Source: Triatoma infestans | Taxonomy: Eukaryota > Arthropoda > Insecta > Hemiptera > Reduviidae | Direction of reading: 5' to 3' | DNA length: 64,000 nucleotides | Assembly (NCBI GenBank): GCA_011037195.1 | Contig: JAAEAF010001934.1 | Span: 1 to 64,000, forward strand | Shown: positions 37,413 to 48,819 of the stretch, in pieces | Position numbering within the stretch: position 1 is the first letter of the stretch | How the letters are laid out: every line of letters starts with the position of its first letter | Program-made: the position numbers and the translations under genes | The notes under the pieces: model-generated | Told to the model about the DNA's origin: nothing | What the model saw: only the letters and a program-made list of their open reading frames with translations | Databases searched by the model: none

Positions 37413-37718
37413 AATACTTTAAATATATTTCAATCTTTCTGGATTAAATAGTAATAATATGCTTTCAATTATTGGGTACATGTAATCCTTTATTAGACAT
37501 AGAACATTGTATACTTATTCAGCAGTTGCTGATGAAAAAGTAGGAAGAAAGTTGGGGGACTAATTATTTTACATCTGTATACTAATAAGAAAGTACTAAT
37601 TAAAATAAAAAGAGCAAATATTAACTCATCAATAAATTAATTAACCGTTACTGCATTACAGTTCAGTGTTGCGGTATTAGGCTATATGGAAATTAAATTA
37701 ATTTCTAATATAGTGGTT

Positions 37719-37836
37719 AGGCAATGGCGAAGAAAGGTATTAGATCGGGATGGTTGGGAAAATTTGTTAATGGAGGCCAAAGTCCTACAAGGGCTGTGGA
37801 ACCATGAGAATAGTAAGAATAATAATAATAATAATA
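37719..37836 (+). pseudogene. LINE C-terminal tail with (AAT)n end
   Basis: Reads RRKVLDRDGWENLLMEAKVL and QGLWNHENS, like the DRxxWxxxxxEAKxxxG C-terminus of RTE-like elements, then runs directly into an AATAATAATAATAATAATAA tail. Very short fragment. Confidence 0.55.
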
Positions 37837-38659
37837 AATATTAGTTGCAAGCATCAAGTTTTCTTCAAGCATCAAGTAAGGGAAAATTGTTTTAGAAATA
37901 TATAGACGATTTTCCGTCATTTTATAAATTTTCCCTTTATCTAATTATTCATCATTTCTTTCCTGATTGATATGTAGACAGATTACCTGCACACATAACT
38001 AGAAAAAAGGTGTGGCTTTTTCTGGTATTTAAATTAAATATGTTAAAAAATAAACTAGTTAAATATTAAATACAAAAATACAATTAAGAATATATTATTA
38101 TTGTTTTATTATAAAAAATGTAATAAAATAAAATAATCTGACATTGTTGTCAATTTTAGCACATACAATTTTCGTTAATTTTTTTTTTTTTAATTCAAAA
38201 ATTATCATACACGCTATCTGTAGAACGCAAAAAATTATAGACCTCATATTTTTTATCATTCCCCCCCACCACTTTTCTTTGATTCCTCAATAGTTTTATA
38301 ATAAATTAAATATGTTAATTATTTCTAAGATAAATTTTATGATAAAATATATAGAAAGTAAACAAAAAAAAATTTTTTTTTTTTTCTACACTTCCGCCGA
38401 GATAAAAATCAGTTGGGAGATTATCCCTCCTTCCCCAAGCGGATAACACTTAATATTCACTAATCTCTAAGGTAAAAATATTTTGCGCGTTTTAGAAATA
38501 ATCTGTAGACAGAAATTGATGTAAAATGTATTTATTCAATTGAGATTAATTGGAATCACAGTATTGCCAATCGTTTAATTAGAAAATTTTAGGGTTCGGA
38601 TGAACTTATGCTATAAATAATTGAATGCTTGAAGTTAAAACTGAATATAGTAATAAATT

Positions 38660-38840
38660 AAATATGTCAAATGCAGTAAGAGAAAGTCGTATGAATGATG
38701 TCGTTCAAATGATATTCTAAAAAACCTGCTCCAAGATGGTTTTTCTTTGAAATTGGTTCACATTAATACTATCCTTCACTAAGACTTTTAAACTTATTTC
38801 GGGGAAACCATTGATTTCTGGGGAGTACTTAGAAGAGTAA
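38660..38840 (+). repeat. Family R 3' terminus and short internal fragment
   Basis: GCAGTAAGAGAAAGTCGTATG, then GGTTTTTCTTTGAAATTGG and TTTCGGGGAAACCATTGATT. Confidence 0.6.
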
Positions 38841-39238
38841 CTTTCATATAATAAATCATTTCAATAATATTTTTTTATATGGCTCAACCATTTACACAAT
38901 ATTAGGGAGAATTATATGTGCCTATAAAAGATGGCCATTTAATTGTTATAACCTAGGAACTTTTATTCCGTTTACTGTTACTAATATCAACAACATTAGA
39001 TCATATTAGGCAATTAAATACCACATATAACATACGTATTATTTAAGATATTTATGATTCTACAATATAATAAAGAGTTTATATTATTTATTTTTTTTAC
39101 AAAGTTAGTTCTTTAAATTGCACTATTACTATTACAGGAAGCTAATTAAATTTAAGTGAATAAACTGTAACCTATGACATCATAATAGATAATGAAAATA
39201 TTTATTTTGTTAGCACATTATTATATAGTTAATAAAAT

Positions 39239-39240
39239 AA

Positions 39241-39272
<32 letters not shown>

Positions 39273-39292
39273 TATATATATATATATATATA
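39239..39292 (+). repeat. (AAT)n followed by (TA)n
   Basis: About nine AAT units then a TA run; could be an old LINE tail. Confidence 0.85.
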
Positions 39293-39487
39293 ATACAAAT
39301 ATATAATATCAATAAAATAGTAGGTTTACGATTGTAAAAATGTCATTATGCTATTGTTTTCTATCGCAATAAGTAATAAAGTAAGTTGGTAATTGTTAAA
39401 GGTGGTGATATTAAAGAATTTATTCGGTAAAGTACAATAAATTCAACCTTGTAAAGTGGGTAATATTTTCACAACTATTTCAATTGT

Positions 39488-39490
<3 letters not shown>

Positions 39491-39542
<52 letters not shown>

Positions 39543-39572
39543 ATCTCTCGCGTATATATATATATATATACG
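39491..39572 (+). repeat. (CT)n then (TA)n microsatellite
   Basis: Over 20 CT units, degenerate CTAT, then TA units. Longest pure dinucleotide array in the window. Confidence 0.95.
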
Positions 39573-39894
39573 ACTGATAGAGAACGTTTTGTATGACTCA
39601 TTTAAAAAATATTAAATATTGTTTAACCATTTTTGTATTATTGAAAGCAATAGCTTTATTAAAGTTTTTTGTCGGTAGTTTTTGCATTGTAATTCTAGAT
39701 AGTTGTATTATTTATTTTGTGCTATATAATTAATTAATCTATTTTTAAAATACAATTGAATGGGAAAAATTAGATCACTAAAAAGAAGGAATGAGGGGTA
39801 AAATGTATTTTTGTTGTTGTTGAATTCTTGGAAACCATGTTCAATCCCAACTGTCTGTAAACTAGCTCTATTTTTACTTTTTCCTTATAGCTAT

Positions 39895-40140
39895 ATGAAT
39901 GAGGTAGTATGCGGTAGTGATCGAGCGAATGTCCCAAAAACGGAATATTGCAGATATAACAAAATTGATATTCTGTTTATATTTACTACTTTTAACTGAA
40001 ATGTTTCTTCTGGTGAATTGGCTTTTGGAGGATTCTGGGGGAGCTGCAACATGTTAAGCTTTCCTTTAAAGAGCCATTTCAGGTATAATATATGGTTCTA
40101 CTATCTATATAATATCAAAGTTTGGAGAAATACTGGGAGG
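39895..40140 (+). repeat. Family R fragment
   Basis: AACGGAATATTGCAGATATAA, GGGGGAGCTGCAACATGTTAA and TATGGTTCTACTATCTATAT. Confidence 0.65.
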
Positions 40141-40499
40141 GTGGAAAGTGCCCCCATGCTAAAAGATTTATAAAAGGCAAGGGGGACTTGAAGTACCTTC
40201 TCTCCCTGAGTAGGATACAATGTTAAGATTGCTCGGAAGATGTATTGACTGAGCACGCATAGGTAGCCAATTATTTACACAAAATAGGTAGGACGTCTAG
40301 CCTTTTATGTCAGAATTAGGGAATTAGTTGCGATGGAATCAGGGAAACAGTGTACTATTACCTAGATAAGTGTCTCCGCTTTGCCAATAGATATTAAGTT
40401 CCGCTTGTTTGAAAGGATAACACTTTCAAGGAAATGCTTGGGGGAGTTGGAGACTAAGAATATCTTAAGATATTGTGGTTGTAAGAAGCTCACTGGGGG

Positions 40500-40937
40500 A
40501 CCAGACAGGGTTATTACTGAGATGTTGCTTGCCTTTTACGGGCCTCTCTCAGGGCATCTGCTTGGATCCCTTTCTGGATATTGTGGTTTAAGGAGACGCT
40601 TCTACGTAATGAGACTCACACCAGACTCCTTTTTTTAAAGTTTGTGAGACAGAGGAAAAAACACCCATTCATCTTATGACAGATTACTTGGGTTGTGAGG
40701 AAATTAGGTTCAGAACCATTGGTCGGAACAGGTTCTTGTAGAAGAGCTTAAGCAATATTTCCCTTAAAGGTTAAGATCCAATTTGTTCGTACTGTGGTGA
40801 AACTTAGATGGGTTAGGCTAGGGTCTGGATTTTTGGTCTAGACATGGTTTGTTTTTTTTTCTGGGGTAGCTATATGGACCCAGTGGGACTTTGGATAGCG
40901 TAGAATTTGGTCCCTCCCCACAGACGAATAATAATAA
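40500..40937 (+). pseudogene. 5'-truncated LINE 3' end with (TAA)n tail, copy 2
   Basis: Frames around 40545-40740 give SGHLLGSLSGYCGLRRRFY and, shifted, FKVCETEEKTPIHLMTD followed by LGCEEIRFRTIGRNR, that is, the C-x2-C...H-x4-C finger of RNase H LINEs with frame breaks. The 3' UTR matches the 17.7 kb copy (GGGGTAGCTATATGG, GGATAGCGTAGAATTTGGTC) and ends in AATAATAATAATAA. Confidence 0.72.
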
Positions 40938-41039
40938 TAAGATACGGTAATCTGACCGGCAGTTCTGGGAGTGGCTTCTTAGGAATTTGGGGGGGGAGGG
41001 GATGAGAGTCATATTAGCTTAGGTAAAGTACATTAAATG

Positions 41040-41225
41040 CGTTGTTAGAATGGTAAATCTGAAGAAAACCAGTTGGGTGGAAGTGGATATTTACACATTA
41101 AAGTTGTCGAAAATGGCTTTAATGATTTACTTTAAATCTGGACAAAAATGAACCTGGCACTTTTCTGGAAAATGTTTCTGGAAAAAATTGAATTCAGATG
41201 GATTGTGGGCAGAGCTGAGACACGC
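41040..41225 (+). repeat. Family R fragment
   Basis: GAAGAAAACCAGTTGGGTGG, TCGAAAATGGCTTTAATG and TTCTGGAAAAAATTGAATTC; follows the LINE tail at 40.9 kb. Confidence 0.55.
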
Positions 41226-41900
41226 CATGTTTATCTGTAATAAACTGAACCACAGCTGTAATTTATACTGTTCACAACTGTTACATACAGTTATAGACTA
41301 TTGAACGTTTCGTAGAAGTTCCATGTTTAATGAAAATTTGCAGATAATTGAGAAAGGATCAGGATGAAAATTTAATTAAATGAAATGAAAATTCTCGGGA
41401 AATATAAATTCTAATTATGTATTTTCTCCCCCCCCACTTCCGTCACAACTTCCATGGCCATAAAGTGAAAATGAAAACACAAATCTTTTGATTATAAGAA
41501 TAATATAGAAACAATATTTAAATATTCATGACTGACAATAATAGGTAATTATTACGTAATAATATGCTAATGTCCCTCTCCACCTACCATCGCTGTTTTT
41601 ATTAGTCATTCAACACGAAGGATACAATATATAGATATATTTCTTTAAAAAAAGAATAGTATAGGTATAACTGTTAATGAAGTAATCAGAGACATTCTTT
41701 TACAATATGGTAAAATAAATAAGACGATAAATAAATCGATTGTAGGTTTTTTCTTCAATACACTTAGTAAGATCCGATCAATGATTAATAAATTATTCTT
41801 TAATAATGATGTCAAATTATGCATTAATATTATATTATATTATATTTAAAAGATTTTTATGAAACATTCAATCGACTTTTTTCAACAGCAATTCTTAATA

Positions 41901-42124
41901 TCAGAGACATTTTCCGTGGTAGCCTGCTTCATTTTGTGGTCATCACCACAAAATGTGTAAACAAAATTTGCTCTGTGCAAGTCTGTGTTGTCACACTGTC
42001 TGAAAAACGCATCTTGAAGATGGGCGAACGCTCGAAACCGGTCGGTCGATGACCACAAAATGAAGCAGGCTACGACGGGAAATATCTCTGATGTTTTCCA
42101 GCTCTGCGGAACCAACCACCACAA
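41901..42124 (+). mobile_element. Palindromic hammerhead element C (224 bp, 12-bp TSD)
   Basis: Flanked by exact copies of CAATTCTTAATA (41889-41900 and 42125-42136). The left arm (TCAGAGACATTTTCCGTGG...) is the inverse of the right arm end; the right arm continues into the tail TTCCAGCTCTGCGGAACC. The left arm is cut short and lacks its own hammerhead. The right arm has TTGAAGA instead of CTGAAGA, a changed stem II (GGGC/GCTC) and a four-base GGTC duplication after CCGGTC, so its ribozyme is decayed. Confidence 0.8.
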
Positions 42125-42139
42125 CAATTCTTAATAGTT

Positions 42140-43940
42140 TTAATTGATCAATTTATCTTTAAAATTATAATGTTTACAACAGTTTTACAGCTTTCAATAT
42201 TATAATCGTTAAGGAAAGCTACACTTAGTGTGAAATAACACTTTAGAGAGGATAGCGTCTTTGTTTCTTCAGAACCTAAAATAATTTTCCTCTGGAAAAA
42301 CAAGGTTTGAAACAAAGGAATACAAGACGCACCTTGTGGTCTAATGAAGTTCTATAAACTCGAAAAATTCTAGCAACACATTGAAAAATATTATCGTTTA
42401 GTATACTAGTTGTACCACACTAGAAGAAAGGCTTATATCATCTCATTCCCAAAATATTTATTGACCCCCATCCATCCACCCCAAATGATTCAATAAAAAA
42501 AATAATGTAATTATATGTGTACAGTGTGCATGACCATGTTCGCAATGAAAGTAGAAGTTGGAATCGATTATTATAAATAAATAAAGATGCTGAATAACTT
42601 TTATTAGTATTCTTTCAATGTACAAAACATGGATGTTTTAGAGAAATATATTGCAATCAAAATATGCTAATATTATTTAAAACAAAAACAAAACAAAAAG
42701 TAGCGAAATAAATAGTTATTAATAATCCGTGAATTTCGCTAAGATGCATGAAAAAGTAGATAGAATATGAAATCATTCAGGAAATAGTTTTAACTTTTGA
42801 AAATAAAAATAAAAATTAAGTTACCATTCACCTCAACATAAATGTCCTTCAAAATAGGAATAGTTTCATAATAATGTATGTATTGGAACTGTTTGTAGTA
42901 TAGCAACTAATAAACAAACTTATTGTACGTATAAAATAGTATAAAGATTGCTTCGACTGATACGTCTTTCCTAGTAAGTACATATGTATATATATTTAAG
43001 TAAAACATTTAAAAAAAAAAACAGTTATTATTAAAAACTACATATAAAACCTACGTTAGTAAATATTATTACACATATACTGTTGTATTTATTTTCAAAT
43101 TAGCATAATACATGAATATAGAAAAACTTCATCTCCTCTGGGTTGTAAAATACCACATGTAGAATTTCATTTTCATATATTTTTACCCACTGGGATATAT
43201 ATACTTATATTTATATATATTTGTAGAACTTTTAAGGGACATTTAAGTTGATTACATCACAGTTAAGGAAACATACACATTATACTTATGCATAAACAGA
43301 AACTAATACAATTACATTAAAGTTATAAATTTCATTTTATGACTCCATTGTTTTATTCTATTGCTAATAATAATTTAGGTATAAAGATGATAATAATTTT
43401 ATTAAACCTTTGAAATATATTATTTAAAAAAAAAAAAATATAGCATTCTTAATATTATAGGCTTTTCGAAATTCAGTTTTAATGGCAAATACAGAAAAAA
43501 GTTTGAAATAATCCATAATACCAGTGAAGATACTTGAGTAGCACTTTGGAGCGAAAATCTAAAGTCAGTTCTCAAATTTCTCAAATATCTTGCAATCAAG
43601 TCACTATATGACGAAACACTTATTGAGGGATCCAATGAAAACAATGAAACATAAAAACCATCTCAAAAAAAAAAACTTTACTCAAGATCCGGTGGAAATA
43701 CTGTCCTCAAAAATCTGACATGATCATCACAATAGTACTTCTCTTCTTATAAATAGTTTGCTGGTATAAAAGGGGAATGTGGGCAATGAGAAAGGGGAAG
43801 AAACTGGTTCCGAATGTTTCAAATAGGACCTTTTTATATGGGGACGGAATTTTTTTTTTGCAGCGTTATCAGGATAGTGGTGAAATCAGTTCTTCTTACG
43901 GGGCCTCGTGGAAGTATAGCGAAAGAGTTCAAGCGTGAGG
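42140..43940. other. Gene-free AT-rich stretch
   Basis: AT-rich with small inverted and simple repeats; no coding signal. Weak family R-like words near 43440-43720. Confidence 0.55.
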
Positions 43941-43951
43941 GTTTAAGAGTT

Positions 43952-44191
43952 TTTTGTTGTTTTTTTTATTTAAGGCGCGTCAACATCTATGGTCACTGGC
44001 GCCCCCAGCCTTCCCAGCGTACTGCCAGCCTCCGACAGTGTTCTCTCGTTAAAGACAACACTGTCTATCATCGGACAGTGAGCTGTAGAGGCTCCTAGGA
44101 AGAAAAAATCGAAGGGCACCACAGCAGGGCTCGACCCTGGCTCCTCCGCGTGGGAGTCCAGTACGCTAACCACTTAGCTAATCCCTTCCCT
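43952..44191 (-). mobile_element. tRNA-derived SINE with 10-bp TSD
   Basis: On the minus strand the 5' end carries a perfect A box (TAGCTAAGTGG) followed about 37 bases later by a B-box-like GGTCGAGCC, the RNA polymerase III promoter of a tRNA-derived head. A GC-rich body with a local inverted pair (ACTGTC.../...GACAGT) follows, ending CGCGCCTTAAATAAAA plus an A run. TTTAAGAGTT is exactly repeated at 43942-43951 and 44192-44201. Good preservation and the intact duplication suggest a fairly recent insertion. Confidence 0.85.
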
Positions 44192-44284
44192 TTTAAGAGT
44201 TATGGTGGGTTAATAGGGCACTTATGGGTTTAGAAAAGCATATGAACCAATTGACTATGAAAAAGAGACTTTGCAAGAGGCTTA

Positions 44285-44430
44285 TTCAATAGAAATGCTT
44301 TTCTGGTTAACCGACGGTAGAGTACTTTGGAGGAAAGCTTAACACTATTGTTGTAGCCGCTTTCAAGAAAACATATATTACCAGTGAAAACTCAATATCG
44401 AAAATTTGTTTACTGAATTAGAGAAAGAAA
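44285..44430 (-). repeat. Family R fragment
   Basis: CTGGTTAACCGACGGTAG, GAGGAAAGCTTAACACTATT and AGTGAAAACTCAATATCG. Confidence 0.5.
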
Positions 44431-45739
44431 ATCTTGATTACTAGGTTTTTTGTTGGGGAGAGAGGACCTGAAAAATATTTGGCTTCCCACTAATGTAATA
44501 TTTCGATATATTGTACGCTTCCATACCACGTATTTAAAATATTATTCACGATAATTAAATTTATTGCAAAAAGGATTGCTTATAAAACAAAATTGCAATA
44601 AAAATACCACATATTTTATTACATTCATGTGATTTCTATAATTAAAGGTTTTAAAATACTCGTTGTTTAAAATATAAAATATTAGCTAGCAGTTTCCGTA
44701 ATTTAGAAACTGGTTCAAGGGAATTTTACGATGACAGTGCAATATTTCAGTCAGTATTTAAGTCATTAAGCGTTCTAGCCTCCACCTCCTCTTAACACAT
44801 TCATTAAATTATCATTACTGAAAAAAACATAAAAATGTGTTCACAGCCATGTTGCCAAGATAAAGAAAGTAACAATAATAATAATAATAATAATAAAAAA
44901 AATCGATTAAAGGCTAGAGACGAAAAAATAAATGTTTAGTTTTATATCGATTAATGTGTATAGTATTTGAAATGGTTTTGCAGCTGATTTATGATTGTTT
45001 AAAGATTTTTATTTAGATCAGCTGTTTAATCTAATTAAAAAATAGTAATACAAAAACAAAACAAGTTAATTATAATATATATATAAAAAAAAAATAACAA
45101 TAATAAAATGAGTAACCAAGTAAGGAATGTCGAGGACATTACACCCGCCTATTTTTTATTATTTTATTTTTAAGTATTCCAATCTTTTGTATAAAATTGA
45201 CTTGCGCAATATTTGTTGATAAGTATATATATATTTAATAAAAGTTTTTTATTCTCTTAACATGAACTTTGAACTTTATATATATATAATATTAGTTAGT
45301 ACGACATTATATATAAAGCCTAAGGTTATTATTAATCATTTTAGCCTATATATGTAAAATATATTTTAATAGTTAAATTGGTTTACTAAAAGAGGGTCAA
45401 TAACTTCTTAAAATTCTAATTAGTTTAAAACCAAAACGTTCTAAATATGATGTCATATGTTTTGATCAGCTGATAGGGTTAACAAAAAAAAATATATATA
45501 TATAACCTTTTAAAAGAATAAAATGAAAACAGCTGTTTTTTAAAATGGATTTTAGATTTAAAATTAGGATATAAATCAAAAACGAAATGTAGACAGAAAT
45601 TTTTATGTAGGCGAGAATTTATATATTTTTTTATATGTATATAATTATTATGTCATTATTACGTGAAACTGCTGCCATTATATAATTTCGTTTTAGAATA
45701 ATTATAAAATTTAACTTATCAAAATGTTTACTATCTTTG

Positions 45740-46330
45740 TAACGTGTATGTTAAGTTGGAAATGTTATGTTTGTACATTAAGTTTGTATCTGAATTTTCA
45801 CCGGAAATATTTGTTTTGGGGTGACGTAAATAAGAAAAAAATGTATTTAGCGAATGGTTTGTATGTGTGTGTTTTAACAGAATATCTTAAACGAAAATTC
45901 ACCGGAAGCTCAAACCTTGATATTTCATTTATGCACTTCCGCCGCGTCCAGGCACGAAATCTGGTAAAAATCTACCACCCGACATTGCACCTTTACTATA
46001 TATATTTTCACTTTTTCATAACTTTGTTAAAACTCTACATATAAATACCTTTTACTTTTATTTGAAAGATTTCCATAGGAAATTTGATGTTTTGGGTGTT
46101 TGGGGGAACAGTAGCTTTATGCACTCTTTTAAAATACCACTTCCGTTCAATATATGGTTTTTACCACCTAGAAACACATTAGAAGCATTGATGGAATTCC
46201 AAATTTGAAGAAAATCGGTTAACCAGAAGTGCGATTTTACGTTTTTTTTTTGTTCTTTTCTCGAAAACTGCTGAAACGATTTTCTTTATACATGGAACGC
46301 TTGCTGCCTAGATAGAAAACGAATCCACGA
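45740..46330 (+). repeat. Family R copy, left part
   Basis: TTTTCACCGGAAATATTTG, TTTAGCGAATGGTTTGTATG, GGAAGCTCAAACCTTGATAT, AAAATCGGTTAACCAGAAGT and GCTTGCTGCCTAGATAGAAA in order; cut by the Jockey fragment and continued at 47445. Confidence 0.8.
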
Positions 46331-47445
46331 TAGCAGTCGTAATACGCCATTATGGCCTTAGTGTGTACGACTGAATCTCAAGACAGCCGTCGTTATGTAT
46401 TTAGATGGTCACGAGGCCATGGACGCCTTAATCGTCTTGGCGGGTTTGTGGGGAGAGTGGAAGTAAAGAGGGTTTAGAATGAGAAGATAATTTGGAATGG
46501 AATTTTAGGTAGCGGGATTTGGCTAAAGTATAGACGAAGGGAATTTTCAGGTCACTGTGGATAATGAGGTTGGAAACCTAGACCATTAACGATGGTGCGT
46601 AGGATTTTGGACTGTAGGCATTACAGGTTTGTGTTTTTGGCAGTCCCATATAATTCGAGTCCGTATGTCCAAATAGGAGCTAGTAAGGAATTGTACAGTT
46701 GTCTTCTGTTGTGCAGTGTAAGTTTTGAGCGTTTGTCTAGTAGTTTTTTTTAGCATTCTATATTGGTAATTTAGTTCATTTCGTTTGAATCGAGTATGAG
46801 GGTTCCGTGTTAATCGTCTGCCTAGGTGGAGTCAGATAACGGATTTGGGTTACAATTGGGAGAAAATTACGGTTAAATTGAATTGTTATTATATAGTTGC
46901 TGATTTTATGGCTGTTTTACTAATATTGAATTTTGATGAATAGTGTCGAAAAAGATGAACCAGTCAACAGCCTAATTATCTATTTTAAGTGAAACTAAAA
47001 TGTATTCTTAAAATAAATAACTAGGCTGTTAACTGGTTCATCTTTTTCAACACTAATCATCAAAAGTTAAATTGAATGGCGGGAAGGGTTTTTCGGTTTA
47101 AGGTGAAGACTATGTGCTTGTATTTGTGTTGATTAACCTTGATTCTCCACTTGCGGAGCCAAGGAAAAAAGGACATTGAGTTGGGTTTGAAGATGGCGAA
47201 TAGCCATGACGGGATCACTATTAGAGGAAAAGTAGCCGTATCATCGGCGAAGGTGAAACTGGTAGTGTTAGGATCTAATGGGAGATCAACCGTGTATACT
47301 GTGAATAAAAGACGAGCAAGTATGCTCCCCTGTGGGACGTATAGGAGGATGGGAAATATAGGAGAAAAGAAAGTGCCTTGGACATCCAGGAAATGGCGAT
47401 CGGAGAAATATGATTTAGTCAGTTAGTTTAAAATTCTTCTTAGCT
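46330..47445 (-). pseudogene. Jockey-like non-LTR retrotransposon, reverse transcriptase fragment
   Basis: Minus strand reads KSYFSDRHFLDVQGTFFSP, ILLYVPQGSILARLLFTVYT, VDLPLDPNTTSFTFADDTAT (catalytic F-A-D-D box near 47220), then a WLRKWRINVNQHKYKHIVF-like block, LPAIQFN, and farther on LYNSLLAPIWTYGLELYGTA and KILRTIVNG. These are the palm/thumb blocks of Jockey-clade reverse transcriptases in order. The frame has several stops, begins mid-domain, and is split by the 182-base palindrome. It interrupts a family R copy whose parts lie at 45740-46330 and 47445-47612, so it inserted after that copy. Confidence 0.85.
46884..47065 (+). mobile_element. 182-bp unequal-armed palindrome inserted in the Jockey fragment (12-bp TSD)
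   Basis: GTTAAATTGAAT occurs exactly at 46872-46883 and 47066-47077. Removing the insert joins the interrupted reverse-transcriptase frame cleanly. Arms of about 48 bases (near 46932-46980 and 47014-47064) are inverted copies with a few changes; the left side carries an extra 45 bases. Layout and duplication length match the hammerhead palindromes, but I do not find a convincing ribozyme: TGATGA is followed 17 bases later by GAACCAGTC without a pairing stem II. Confidence 0.8.
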
Positions 47446-47612
47446 TTTTAGTTTTGACGAAGATCGCTTTGACATAAGGCCGTTTAGGTATACAAGTAAA
47501 ATCTCTTATAGCCAGCCCAATTAAACATTGTTACACTACAATTTTAAAGAAAATTTCTTGATTAACTTGTAAGAGAAAGTCGTGCGAGTGTTTCACACCA
47601 GATTTTTTTTCG
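47445..47612 (+). repeat. Family R copy, right part
   Basis: GACATAAGGCCGTTTAGGTA, AAAGAAAATTTCTTGATTAA and a clean 3' end GTAAGAGAAAGTCGTGCGAG with hairpin GTGCGAGTGTTTCACAC and a T run. Confidence 0.85.
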
Positions 47613-47634
47613 TTTAATGATGACGGACTAAATC

Positions 47635-47905
47635 CGTCAAACTGGAAATGCTATTTTAATTAGCATTTTAAAATTTTTCCCTAGAAAAGGATTTTTTTGG
47701 AAAAGTTCGGTGAGATGCGGGCGGTGGTGATTTCCGCCTCCCTGCTACGTCCGGGCAATTTACTGTTCTACCAACTAGATATTAAGCTCCTTAATCGGTT
47801 GAAGTTGGTGTTGATATATCCAATAGATTTCTGAGTTTTGGGGGGCGGGGATTTCCTCGACAACGGCTAATAACAATTCGCTTTATACTTGGTATACTAC
47901 TGCAC
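47635..47905 (+). repeat. Family R fragment
   Basis: CCGTCAAACTGGAAATGCTA, CTCGACAACGGCTAATAAC and CTTTATACTTGGTATACTAC; starts 20 bases after the previous copy's end, again head-to-tail. Confidence 0.6.
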
Positions 47906-47909
47906 TCAC

Positions 47910-48815
47910 TCAACCACACACAATTTTTTATATATATAAAATCATATATATATAATATACAACCATCACAAATTTTTATCATATAAATCTATAAAATTTT
48001 TTTCATTTTAAGTTTTGTTGGAGAATAAAGAGGCAGTGTCTGATGGCTTAGAATAGTTTAGCTCCTACGTTAATTTCATTAATTAATTATAATTGTATTT
48101 ACATAATTTATTAAAACGGTAGCAGTTTTCATGTCATTAATTAAACGAAATAAATAAATACAATGGACAAAATACAGGCTAAGAAAAAAAAACTTTAAAC
48201 CTCATTCATTATAGTTTGCTTCAAAAATGTCAGAATGACAAGGTCAACTATTCTTAACAATTCATAACAATGTGGTCGCGCCATTATAATAATATATATT
48301 ATAAATTCTATACAAAAACTAGAGGTGGAAAAAAGATAAAACATATGTTATACAAATCATATTAAGATATCTTTAGAATAGATTTAGTAGGCAGTGAAAG
48401 TAAAAAATTAAATTTACCAGCTGTCAATCAGTGGAAAAAAAAAGGAAAAAAAAGTTGATACCTTGTTTAATAATATAGTTTGTTGTTTGTATGTTTTGTG
48501 TGATTGTATTTTCAATTTAGCCCTTAAACAATTCATTCATTAAACCTTGCAAAAAAAGGAAGAACAAAAAAGTAATTTCGCATTTATACGAATTTGATAA
48601 GAATACTTCAACTGTGACAGTCTAATTCTAGTATGTTAGTTTCTTCAAAGTTTGCTCCATGTTTTCAATTTCTTTGTAATTAAAGAAATGACCAGGATGA
48701 TGTAATTGTAATAATTGATTTAATTGGATTAAAATGGTTGACATAATAAAATCTATGAACATATATGGTTATTATGGTGAGACCCAAGTACCTGACACTT
48801 GTCCCAATCTCGCTA
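47910..48815. other. Gene-free AT-rich stretch
   Basis: Nothing recognised; short TA runs near 47930 and 48295. Confidence 0.6.
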
Positions 48816-48819
48816 CCCT

